A program made the translations under genes and the position numbers. Positions 1-5,443 of a stretch of 7,342 nt of DNA are shown in pieces. Positions within the stretch are counted from its first letter, which is position 1; each line of letters begins with the position of its first letter. Origin of the DNA: JAEXNA01 sp050486105 (GTDB taxonomy: Bacteria; Vulcanimicrobiota; Xenobia; Xenobiales; JADMJV01); assembly GCA_050486105.1 (NCBI GenBank), contig JBJHCR010000314.1, positions 1 through 7,342 on the forward strand, written 5' to 3'. The notes under the pieces were generated by a model, which was not told where the DNA came from, searched no databases, and saw only the letters and a list, made by a program, of their open reading frames with translations.

Positions 1-195
1 ATGCAACTCGAAGATGTAGGCGGCTGGACCAAGGCCTCCTTGAAGCCCAAGATTGAAAACGTCGATGGTGCTATCGATGTGAATACCGAAATGGCGAGCC
101 TCGCCAAGAATCAGATTCTCTACAACGCTTACGCTTCCAAGGTCTCTGGAATCTACGGAGCGCTCAAGTGGGTTATCGACAACAGCGGACGTTAG
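1..195 (+). CDS. flgB: Flagellar basal-body rod protein FlgB, C-terminal part (truncated by window edge)
   Basis: The 64 readable residues match the C-terminal end of FlgB, a proximal rod subunit that sits next to FlgC and FliE in the periplasmic/envelope part of the basal body. The pattern is the usual one of this end of the family: a VDG...DVNTEMASLAKNQ segment, then Y-A-kV--IY-ALK, which forms the C-terminal rod helix that pairs with the N-terminal helix. Full FlgB is normally about 120-140 residues, so roughly half is missing upstream. The ATG at position 1 is therefore probably an internal methionine and not the start. The gene ends at TAG (193-195), 28 nt before flgC. The identification rests on the C-terminal pattern plus the flgC and fliE neighbours. 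Confidence 0.88.
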   Translation: MQLEDVGGWTKASLKPKIENVDGAIDVNTEMASLAKNQILYNAYASKVSGIYGALKWVIDNSGR

Positions 196-223
196 CAGAA
201 AGGTTCTATCGGAGTAAGATAAG

Positions 224-715
224 ATGAAATTTTTTAAGACATTCGATATCGCTGCCAGTGGAATGAAGGCAGAGCAGAAGCGGATGGATGTTATTTCCAA
301 CAACATCGCTAATGCTAATACGACTAAAGGAGTGGACGGTTCCCCCTACCGTCGGCAGATGGTCTCCATCTCCACCCAGGATGCTGACGCCTTCAACTCG
401 GCTTTCTCTAAGGCATCCATGGATGGAGAGTTCAATAATATTTTCGACGAGAATGCCTCCGGGTTTAATGGTCACGGCGTTAAGATCAACGGCGTTGCTG
501 AAGATGACGGAGATTTCCGGTGGGTTTACGACCCTTCGCATCCCGACTCGATTAAAGAAGGCCCGAAGGCCGGATACATCGCGATGCCGAATGTGAATAT
601 TATCGAAGAGATGACGACAATGATGTTGGCCTCGCGCTCCTATGAAGCGAACGCGACGACTATTGAATCCAGCAAAGCGATGGCGATGAAGGCCCTCGAA
701 ATCGGAAAAGGATAA
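224..715 (+). CDS. flgC: Flagellar basal-body rod protein FlgC
   Basis: FlgC is a proximal rod subunit, exported by the flagellar type III system and assembled outside the inner membrane. The N-terminal rod signature is clear: FDIAASGMKAEQKRMDVISNNIANANTT (residues about 7-34). So is the C-terminal half, with a GYIAMPNVNIIEEM block followed by MMLASRSYEANATTIESSKAMAMKALEIGK, the paired helix that is nearly invariant in FlgC. At 163 residues it is somewhat longer than the 134 of E. coli; the extra length lies in the middle (about residues 55-110), where the family varies. The ATG is preceded by GGAG at 211-214 with a 9-nt spacer, and the rod signature begins within ten residues, so the start is secure. 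The stop is TAA, 10 nt before fliE. Confidence 0.95.
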   Translation: MKFFKTFDIAASGMKAEQKRMDVISNNIANANTTKGVDGSPYRRQMVSISTQDADAFNSAFSKASMDGEFNNIFDENASGFNGHGVKINGVAEDDGDFRWVYDPSHPDSIKEGPKAGYIAMPNVNIIEEMTTMMLASRSYEANATTIESSKAMAMKALEIGKG

Positions 716-725
716 GGTTTAGATT

Positions 726-1082
726 ATGCAGCAGATGCCCTTTCAAGGAATTAGCGGAATCGGTGCCGGCACTAAGTCGGTGGCAGGAATGCCCAGTGCG
801 TTGCCCAGTATCGGTTCCATCTCCAGCCCCCTGGATCCGTCCAAGATCACTAAGGAGCAGGGCGATTCGTTCGGCTCTCTCTTGGCCAGCAGCATGAATC
901 ACGTCAACACCACCATGGGCGAAGTGAAGAAGGCTAACGAAGCCCTCCTTACCGGCCGACTAGAGAATCTCCACGATATGACCATCGCCGGTGCTAAGTC
1001 TGAGGTGATGATGAAGCTGACCACTTCGGTCACTGGTAAGCTGGCCCAGGCCACCACTCAGCTTTTCCAGATGCAGATTTAA
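726..1082 (+). CDS. fliE: Flagellar hook-basal body complex protein FliE
   Basis: FliE joins the MS ring (FliF) to the first rod subunits and is the first protein secreted by the flagellar export gate. The family signature is in the C-terminal half: an F-SLL-SSM-HVN segment, then GRLENLHDMTIAGAKSEVMMKL and a terminal TGKLAQATTQLFQMQI, matching the usual NLHDVMIA...KL...R-KL--AYQEIM-MQV ending. Residues 1-45 are Gly/Ser/Pro-rich and poorly conserved, as is common. The length (118 residues) is slightly above the usual 100-110. The ribosome site is weak: AAGG (714-717) overlaps the flgC stop, 8 nt from ATG, so translation is probably coupled to flgC. A second ATG three codons in is possible but changes little. 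Confidence 0.93.
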   Translation: MQQMPFQGISGIGAGTKSVAGMPSALPSIGSISSPLDPSKITKEQGDSFGSLLASSMNHVNTTMGEVKKANEALLTGRLENLHDMTIAGAKSEVMMKLTTSVTGKLAQATTQLFQMQI

Positions 1083-1154
1083 GCTCGCGAACGCAAGACA
1101 AAGAAAGTTCGCACGATTCACGTATGTTAGGTTTTAGGTAGGAGAGGAGCACCA
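1083..1154 (+). other. fliE-fliF intergenic spacer with short inverted repeat
   Basis: This 72-nt spacer contains a perfect 6-bp inverted repeat, GCGAAC (1087-1092) and GTTCGC (1107-1112), separated by 14 nt. No T run follows, so it is not an intrinsic terminator. It could be a minor mRNA processing or stability element, or chance. The spacer ends with a strong Shine-Dalgarno sequence GGAGAGGAG (1141-1149), 5 nt before the fliF ATG. I see no convincing promoter. Confidence 0.4.
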
Positions 1155-2502
1155 ATGGCAACCGGGATTCAGACAGGTATGCAAAGGGGGAGCCGGAGCG
1201 GCATCTCCCGAGGTTCAGCGCTCGGCAAGGGCGCACCCGGAGGAGGTGGGGGCCCTCTCGATAAGGTCACTGATATTTGGAGAAATTTAGGGAAAGGGCC
1301 CAAGATAGCTATCGGGGTCCTCGTTACGGTTCTCCTCTGTGGAGGGGTCATCTTTGGATTGCATTCCTCACAGAACAGCTACGTGAACCTCTATCCCACC
1401 AAAATGACGGCGAACGATGTCACCGAGGTGTCTGCTGCTCTCATTGAAATGCGTGTTGAGCACACCATTGCAGAAACCAACGACGGCATTATGGTTCATC
1501 CTAAGGATCGAATTCGCACTCAGGCTGGTTTGGCTAGCAGAAACCTTCCTCGCGCCCCAGTCCTCACTCCTGACGCTGTGGAAGGCGGCATGGGCAAGAC
1601 GGCCGCTGAGCAGAAAGCCATCCGGCAGCAATTGCTGGAAGGAGACATCACTCTGGCCTTGAGAGCCATGGAAGGCATCAATGACGCCCGAGTGAAGCTC
1701 GCTGTCCCCGACAAGACTTATTTTCAAGACGCCACCAAGCAGACCACCGCCCGAGTGTTGCTGAACTTGGCTCCCGGGGCCCAGCTTTCTCGAGAGAAAA
1801 TTCAAGGAATGGTTAATCTGGTGGCCTTCTCGGTGCCCGAGCTGACCACCGAAAACGTTCGTATCATCGACTCCACCGGCGCCGATTTGACGGCAATGCT
1901 GCCCAGTTCGGATTCCTCGGGCTTGGCCGCTTCCGGATCCCAGCTTGAAATCCAGGCTACCGAAGAGATGAGGCTGCAGCAAAAGGCTCAGGAGCAGTTG
2001 GACAAAGTTATGCCCGGACGCGCCAAAGTCAGTGTTAATCTCGATATGGACTTCTCGAAGTATGAAGAAGAGAGATTCACTCCGGGTGGAGCCGGCGACG
2101 ACGGAGTGGTTGTCGAAAGTCGACAGATCACCCGTGAGAAATTGAACAAAGGCGACCCTTCTACCAGCGGAGAAGGTGAGCTTCTCAGCGGGGGCGGCAA
2201 CAAAAAGGACGGTTCCGACTACGTCAACGAGAAGGAAGCTGTGAATCATATGATTCAGCAGCATAAGACCAAGCGGGTTGACACCGGTTTTCGAGTAAAG
2301 AGATTGACGGCTTCGATTCTGGCAGATAACGTGTCCGACGACGAGAAAGCAGCCATAGCCGGTTTCGTTCGAGACAGCATCGGAATCGATGAGGCTCGTG
2401 GCGATCAGATCACCGTGCACAGCATCGCCTTCGACCGCTCGATGATGGGTGGGGCGGATAGTGGAATGGCAGCCTTTTTCACGGCTGAAGGACAACCGGC
2501 GG
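1155..2502 (+). CDS. fliF: Flagellar M-ring protein FliF, N-terminal 449 residues (interrupted by assembly gap)
   Basis: FliF forms the MS ring in the inner membrane, the base on which rod, switch and export gate assemble. Visible parts in order: a Gly/Ser/Arg-rich cytoplasmic N-terminus (1-35); a membrane helix at about 50-70 (IAIGVLVTVLLCGGVIFGL); the ring-building domains from YVNLYP (about 76) through the DITLALRAMEGINDARVKLAVP segment to about 245; and the periplasmic collar region, where a Gly/Ser-rich loop precedes DYVNEKEAVNHM (about 355-366) and V-RLTASILAD (about 382-391). The ATG follows a strong GGAGAGGAG by 5 nt. Ten N follow position 2502. Reading straight through them gives a false stop at 2535-2537; the true continuation is the separate entry at 2513-2830. 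The two parts give at least 554 residues, the normal FliF length (552 in E. coli), so nothing suggests a real pseudogene. Confidence 0.95.
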
Positions 2503-2512
2503 NNNNNNNNNN
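2503..2512. other. Assembly gap (ten N) inside fliF
   Basis: Ten consecutive N are typical scaffolder padding and not a measured length. The upstream fliF frame has a codon beginning at 2502, and the downstream fliF frame has codons beginning at 2513. To join them, the true gap must be 2 modulo 3 (2, 5, 8, 11... nt), so ten cannot be correct unless there is another error. The gap falls between the periplasmic collar and the second membrane helix, a variable linker in FliF. The combined length suggests that only a few codons are missing. Confidence 0.95.
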
Positions 2513-2830
2513 TCCGGGATCAATGCCAGTCACCTGACCGCTGCGGTCACCGTAGGCGCTGCGATGCTCCTGGGTTTGATGGGCTTGTTTCTCCTCAAGC
2601 AACATAAGGTTCAAGAAGGTCAGGGAACGATCATCACCGCCGCTGCTGGAGGAGTTACCTCGACCAGTATCACCGACCACTTCACCGAAAAATCTGGTAA
2701 GACCACGGCTCCCACCACCAGTGCAGGGGCGACGCAGGTGAACACAACAGACCAATTAGAGCAGCTCGTTAAGGAGCGCCCGACCAAGGTGGCAGAGATG
2801 CTCAAGAGCACCTGGTTGTCTCAGAGCTAG
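2513..2830 (+). CDS. fliF: Flagellar M-ring protein FliF, C-terminal 105 residues (after assembly gap)
   Basis: This reading frame is open from the first base after the N run and continues the fliF gene. It begins S-G-I-N-A-S, then a second membrane helix at fragment residues about 8-28 (LTAAVTVGAAMLLGLMGLFLL) ending in K-Q-H-K, which fits FliF's return to the cytoplasm. A Thr/Gly/Ala-rich stretch follows, then the terminal helix TDQLEQLVKERPTKVAEMLKSTWL. That ending is the usual FliF tail (-LV---P--VA-v----l), which binds the N-terminal domain of FliG. The ATG at 2564 lies within the membrane helix and should not be annotated as the start of a separate small gene. The stop is TAG (2828-2830), followed within 20 nt by a terminator hairpin. 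Confidence 0.9.
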   Translation, partial: SGINASHLTAAVTVGAAMLLGLMGLFLLKQHKVQEGQGTIITAAAGGVTSTSITDHFTEKSGKTTAPTTSAGATQVNTTDQLEQLVKERPTKVAEMLKSTWLSQS

Positions 2831-2847
2831 CTCTGACTTCCAGATGC

Positions 2848-2893
2848 AAAAACGAACGAGGGAGCACATTCGGACTCCCTCGTTTGTTTTTTT
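2848..2893 (+). terminator. Strong intrinsic terminator after fliF, possibly bidirectional
   Basis: A perfect 10-bp stem is formed by AACGAGGGAG (2855-2864) and CTCCCTCGTT (2875-2884) around a 10-nt loop. One G-U pair and further A-T pairs extend it to about 17 bp (2848-2864 with 2875-2891). A run of seven T (2887-2893) follows directly, as in a classic rho-independent terminator. The A run at 2848-2852 on the upstream side would give a U tract on the opposite strand, so the element could work both ways. It lies 17 nt after the fliF stop, separating fliF from fliG. Confidence 0.88.
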
Positions 2894-2964
2894 GCGAGCA
2901 TTTGGAAGGACTTGTGGGAAACCAACGCTCTCTGGCGACTGTTGCCGGCACTCGGCTCTGGGCT

Positions 2965-3005
2965 GGTGGTCCGTCAAGCTTAAATTTAAGGGTTGGTAGA
3001 CCACT
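2965..3005 (+). promoter_or_regulatory. 41-nt imperfect hairpin/dyad enclosing a 12-bp palindrome upstream of fliG
   Basis: The arms 2965-2977 (GGTGGTCCGTCAA) and 2993-3005 (TTGGTAGACCACT) pair at 12 of 13 positions, three of them G-U, with one mismatch (2972/2998). The loop contains the perfect 12-bp palindrome CTTAAATTTAAG (2979-2990), AT-rich in an otherwise G+C-rich region. No T run follows, so it is not a terminator. It could be a repressor or activator operator on DNA, or a structured 5' leader in the fliG mRNA. The pairing is seen directly; the function is not known. Confidence 0.45.
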
Positions 3006-3062
3006 TGGTGCAGGTTCCGGGGTGTTTTTCGAAGAATCTCAATATTTAGGGGTCGGTCTTGA

Positions 3063-3095
3063 ATGAGGAGGAAGCTTAGATCTCCGTGCAGTTAA
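3063..3095 (+). CDS. Possible 10-codon leader ORF overlapping the fliG start
   Basis: An ATG at 3063 opens a 10-codon frame (MRRKLRSPCS) that ends at TAA 3093-3095, just inside fliG in a different frame. It contains the AGGAGG normally expected to serve fliG. AGGGG at 3048-3052, 10 nt upstream, could act as its own ribosome site. If translated, it would end 7 nt beyond the fliG GTG and could couple fliG translation by reinitiation. It is very short and may be chance; I do not recognise the peptide. Confidence 0.2.
   Translation: MRRKLRSPCS
3066..3071 (+). promoter_or_regulatory. Shine-Dalgarno sequence for fliG, unusually far from the GTG start
   Basis: A perfect AGGAGG lies 14 nt before the GTG at 3086, longer than the usual 5-9 nt. 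An in-frame TAG at 3077-3079 rules out any start further upstream, and the FliG homology begins within a few residues of the GTG, so the start is well constrained despite the spacing. Confidence 0.6.
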
Positions 3096-4069
3096 CACCT
3101 AAACAGAAGGCCGCCGTACTTTTCATGACGTTGCCACCCGAAATGTCGGCCCAGCTATTCAATGAGCTTGGGCCCGAAGAGGTTCAGGCAATCACCTTGG
3201 AAATCACCCAGTTGCCCACCATCGCGCCTGAGGTACGGGCTACGGTCATCAATGAGTTCCTGAACTCGTCCAATATGGGTGGTGGAGGCGCTGCGGCTGC
3301 TTTCGGCGGGGGTGGAGGCCTCGGAGGCGGTGGCGCAACCTACTCTACCAAAGCCATGGGTATGCCGACTATGCCGTCGGGGCCGATGGGATCCATGAAT
3401 CGTCCTTTCGGTTTCCTTGGGAGAGTCGAAGCCACCACCGCTTCTCAGCTCATTTCTCGAGAGCACCCGCAAACCATTGCGGTCGTTCTGTCTTATCTGG
3501 AAGCCGAGCAAGCCTCCTCAATTCTCGACAACCTGAGTCCGTCGGTGCAGACCGAGGTGGCCCATCGACTGGCCGGACTCGGGACGGTGCCCAAAGAAGT
3601 GCTTCGAGAATTGGAGAAAGTTCTCGAGAGCAAACTTCAGAAGGTGATTGACGAAGGATTCGACTCCAGTCTTGACGGCAAGGAAGCACTTTTTAAGATC
3701 CTCAATAAGGCCGATAGAGGGACTGAGGAGTCGGTGATCTTTGGGCTGACTCAAAAAAGCCCTCACCTAGCCAGCGATATCAAGACCAAGCTCTGCGATT
3801 TTGAGGACCTGAACTCTATCGATCAAGGTTCCTTGGCTCAGGTTCTCAAGTTGGTTGACGATAGGGACCTGGTTTTAGCTTTGAAGGGTGCCAATAAGGA
3901 GTTGGCAGAACGAGTCTACCGGGTGTACGGCCCTGACAAGGCTGCCAGTATCAGGGCAGATGTGGATTCGGTGACCCAGGTGTCTTGGGAAGACATCAGA
4001 GCCGCCCAGCAGCAAATCCGAAATATCTTGAGAGGCTTGGTCAGTCTCGGCAAGATTCGGTTTCGGTAG
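3086..4069 (+). CDS. fliG: Flagellar motor switch protein FliG
   Basis: FliG sits on the cytoplasmic face of the MS ring, binds the FliF tail, and carries the helix that interacts with the stator to make torque. The start is GTG, and the N-terminal segment LTPKQKAAVLFMTLPPEMSAQLFNELGPEEVQAITLEI is typical. The middle domain has the conserved EHPQT (126-130) followed by IAVVLSYLEAEQAS. The C-terminal domain includes DFEDL (238-242), LALKGANKEL (264-273) and the final QQQIRNILRGL--LGKIRF. The total of 327 residues is normal. Unusual: residues 64-105 are a Gly/Ala/Met-rich low-complexity stretch where the family usually has the last helices of the N-terminal domain, and some motor-domain residues differ (see findings). 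The gene ends at TAG, 3 nt before the first possible fliH start, and begins a tightly packed fliG-H-I-J unit. Confidence 0.96.
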   Translation: MQLTPKQKAAVLFMTLPPEMSAQLFNELGPEEVQAITLEITQLPTIAPEVRATVINEFLNSSNMGGGGAAAAFGGGGGLGGGGATYSTKAMGMPTMPSGPMGSMNRPFGFLGRVEATTASQLISREHPQTIAVVLSYLEAEQASSILDNLSPSVQTEVAHRLAGLGTVPKEVLRELEKVLESKLQKVIDEGFDSSLDGKEALFKILNKADRGTEESVIFGLTQKSPHLASDIKTKLCDFEDLNSIDQGSLAQVLKLVDDRDLVLALKGANKELAERVYRVYGPDKAASIRADVDSVTQVSWEDIRAAQQQIRNILRGLVSLGKIRFR

Positions 4070-4072
4070 GAG

Positions 4073-5437
4073 TTGGGCACACTTCTGGCTCTGTACAAAG
4101 GAAATAAGGACTCTCCGCAAGCCAAGCCTTTGGCTAGGAGGTCGGCATTGGTTCGGTCTCGTTTGGACTTCGACCGAGAGCCTCCCCCTTTTGCTTCACC
4201 GGCTGAAGGTGAAGGCTTCGCCGAACAGCCTGACCATCAGGGCCCTGCTGATATGGAATCCCAGGGGCCTCCTGAGCCTACCACGGAGGTCGAGGAGCAG
4301 GCCGGGGCACTCGATGTTGAACCCCCCTTGAACGAGTATCTTCCGCCCCCCGTAGGTCCGGAGTCTGCGCTCGAGGGGCGAGTTCTAGGCCGGACCAAGA
4401 CTCAGGTGGCTCGGCCGGATCATCTTCCCGCCTACAAGCAAACGGTGGTCATCGGAGGCGACCCCAAGAGGGAGGAGCCGCCTCCTCAGTCGGCTTCGCT
4501 CCCAGGTGCTCCGGCGATGGAACAAACGATGGCCGCCCCTCAAGCTCCGCCTCCCCCTCAGATCGATAAAGAGATCATTGAGAGGGCCCAACAAGAAGCC
4601 CAGCAGTTGCTCCATCAGGCTCAACTCCAGGCTCAGCAGATTTCCCAGCAAGCCATGGCTCAGGCCGCTGAAGTTGCCGAAGCAGCCAGACAGGAAGCCA
4701 TACAGCAGGGATACCAGGAAGGGCTTCAGGCCGGGCAGCAGGCGGGCTTGGAGCACAGTGCAGCCGAAGCTCAAAACCACTTGGACCTCCTCAAGACCGA
4801 ATTCGTCCAACTGGTGAAGGTGCGAAGGAAAGTCTTGGCTGAGATGGAGCCGGAGCTGATCCGGCTGTCCATGGGCATCGCTGAGCGGATATTGGCCCAG
4901 GAACTGAAAATGAATAAGGAAGCCGTGGTGGCGATCGTTCGAGAGTGCATCGCAACTCTCAAGGAGAGAGAGGAGATCACCGTTCGGGTCCACCCTTCAG
5001 AGGTCGAGTTGCTAACCCCGTACCAGACGGAGCTTGAGGCGATGGTGGAGGGACTAAAAAGGTTTTTCATCCAAGGTGACGGGTCCGTCGAGCCGGGAAG
5101 CTGTGCTATAGAAACCAATTTGGGCAACGTGGATGCTCGCATGAGTACCAGAATAGAAGCGATTCGCTTGGGCCTGGAAGAGATATCCAAGATCAGAAGC
5201 TTTGAGCGTAAGGACAAACTGGAGTTGCAGCCGGTAGAGGTTCCCGGCGAACCAGGCTTTGAGAGCCGCATGTCCGCAGAAGCCGAGCATCATCAAGCCC
5301 AGGAGGACCACGGCCACCATCCTCATCATGGGGACCTCCCCCTTTCGGCCGGCCCTGATGAGGAGCATCATCTTGACCATCAAGGTCAAGAACTTGCCGA
5401 CCAATCCCAAGTTCAACCTCCCGGAGAGGACAGTTAG
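4073..5437 (+). CDS. fliH: Flagellar assembly protein FliH, unusually long
   Basis: FliH is the peripheral stator of the export ATPase: it binds the FliI N-terminus and tethers the complex to the C-ring. Numbered from TTG 4073 (454 residues): a Pro/Glu-rich N-terminal extension (about 20-165); a Gln/Ala-rich helical segment from about 168; the FliH glycine repeat GYQEGLQAGQQAG (G213, G217, G221, G225); and the conserved C-terminal domain with ELIRLSMGIAERIL and EPGSCAIETNLGNVDA (from about 340). A tail of about 75 residues follows, with ten His between 406 and 436. Usual FliH is about 220-270 residues. The start is uncertain: TTG 4073 touches the GGAG overlapping the fliG stop; TTG 4148 has AGGAGG with a 6-nt spacer; the first ATG is at 4253. 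All leave the conserved core intact. The gene ends 6 nt before fliI. Confidence 0.88.
   Translation: MGTLLALYKGNKDSPQAKPLARRSALVRSRLDFDREPPPFASPAEGEGFAEQPDHQGPADMESQGPPEPTTEVEEQAGALDVEPPLNEYLPPPVGPESALEGRVLGRTKTQVARPDHLPAYKQTVVIGGDPKREEPPPQSASLPGAPAMEQTMAAPQAPPPPQIDKEIIERAQQEAQQLLHQAQLQAQQISQQAMAQAAEVAEAARQEAIQQGYQEGLQAGQQAGLEHSAAEAQNHLDLLKTEFVQLVKVRRKVLAEMEPELIRLSMGIAERILAQELKMNKEAVVAIVRECIATLKEREEITVRVHPSEVELLTPYQTELEAMVEGLKRFFIQGDGSVEPGSCAIETNLGNVDARMSTRIEAIRLGLEEISKIRSFERKDKLELQPVEVPGEPGFESRMSAEAEHHQAQEDHGHHPHHGDLPLSAGPDEEHHLDHQGQELADQSQVQPPGEDS
4136..4141 (+). promoter_or_regulatory. AGGAGG that may set the true fliH start at TTG 4148
   Basis: A perfect AGGAGG with a 6-nt spacer precedes an in-frame TTG at 4148-4150. 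The TTG at 4073 has its purine-rich GGAG directly adjacent, with no spacer, which is too close for good initiation. Initiation at 4148 would shorten FliH to 429 residues and leave a 78-nt spacer after fliG. I cannot decide between them from sequence alone. Confidence 0.4.
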
Positions 5438-5443
5438 CCGCCC

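Larger units (their letters stand above)
2894..3085 (+). promoter_or_regulatory. Probable promoter/leader region of the fliG-fliJ transcription unit
   Basis: About 190 nt lie between the terminator and the fliG start. Because the terminator should end most upstream transcription, a promoter for fliG and the genes after it is expected here; this is inference. I found no convincing sigma-70, sigma-28 or sigma-54 promoter by eye. AATATTTA at 3041-3048 could serve as a -10 region but has no matching -35. The region also holds the dyad at 2965-3005 and a short leader ORF at 3063-3095, listed separately. No larger gene is supported here. Confidence 0.45.

Noticed and set aside
1087..1112. Terminator between fliE and fliF
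   Set aside because: The stem is only 6 bp with a 14-nt loop and has no T run; fliF follows with a strong ribosome site.
1368..2495. Long open frame (375 codons) on the - strand opposite fliF
   Set aside because: It is fully antisense to a well-recognised gene, has no recognisable domain, and its composition is what the complement of fliF codons would give.
2564..2830. Separate small membrane protein gene after fliF
   Set aside because: The frame is open back to the N run and encodes the second membrane helix and FliG-binding tail of FliF, so it is the end of fliF.
2933..2945. Sigma-54-like promoter TGGC...TTGC before fliG
   Set aside because: The GG and GC elements are 8 nt apart and not the required 10, so it would not fit sigma-54.
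2894..3062. Cyclic di-GMP or other known riboswitch in the fliG leader
   Set aside because: I looked for the conserved core motifs of the GEMM class and found none; only the dyad at 2965-3005 stands out.
2884..3066. 60-codon + strand frame between fliF and fliG
   Set aside because: It starts within the terminator hairpin and T run, lacks a ribosome site, and gives an unrecognised Gly/Leu-rich product.
4385..4993. Open frame of 202 codons on the - strand opposite fliH
   Set aside because: Leu/Ser/Gly/Arg-rich shadow of the Gln/Ala/Glu-rich fliH coding sequence; no ribosome site or homology seen.
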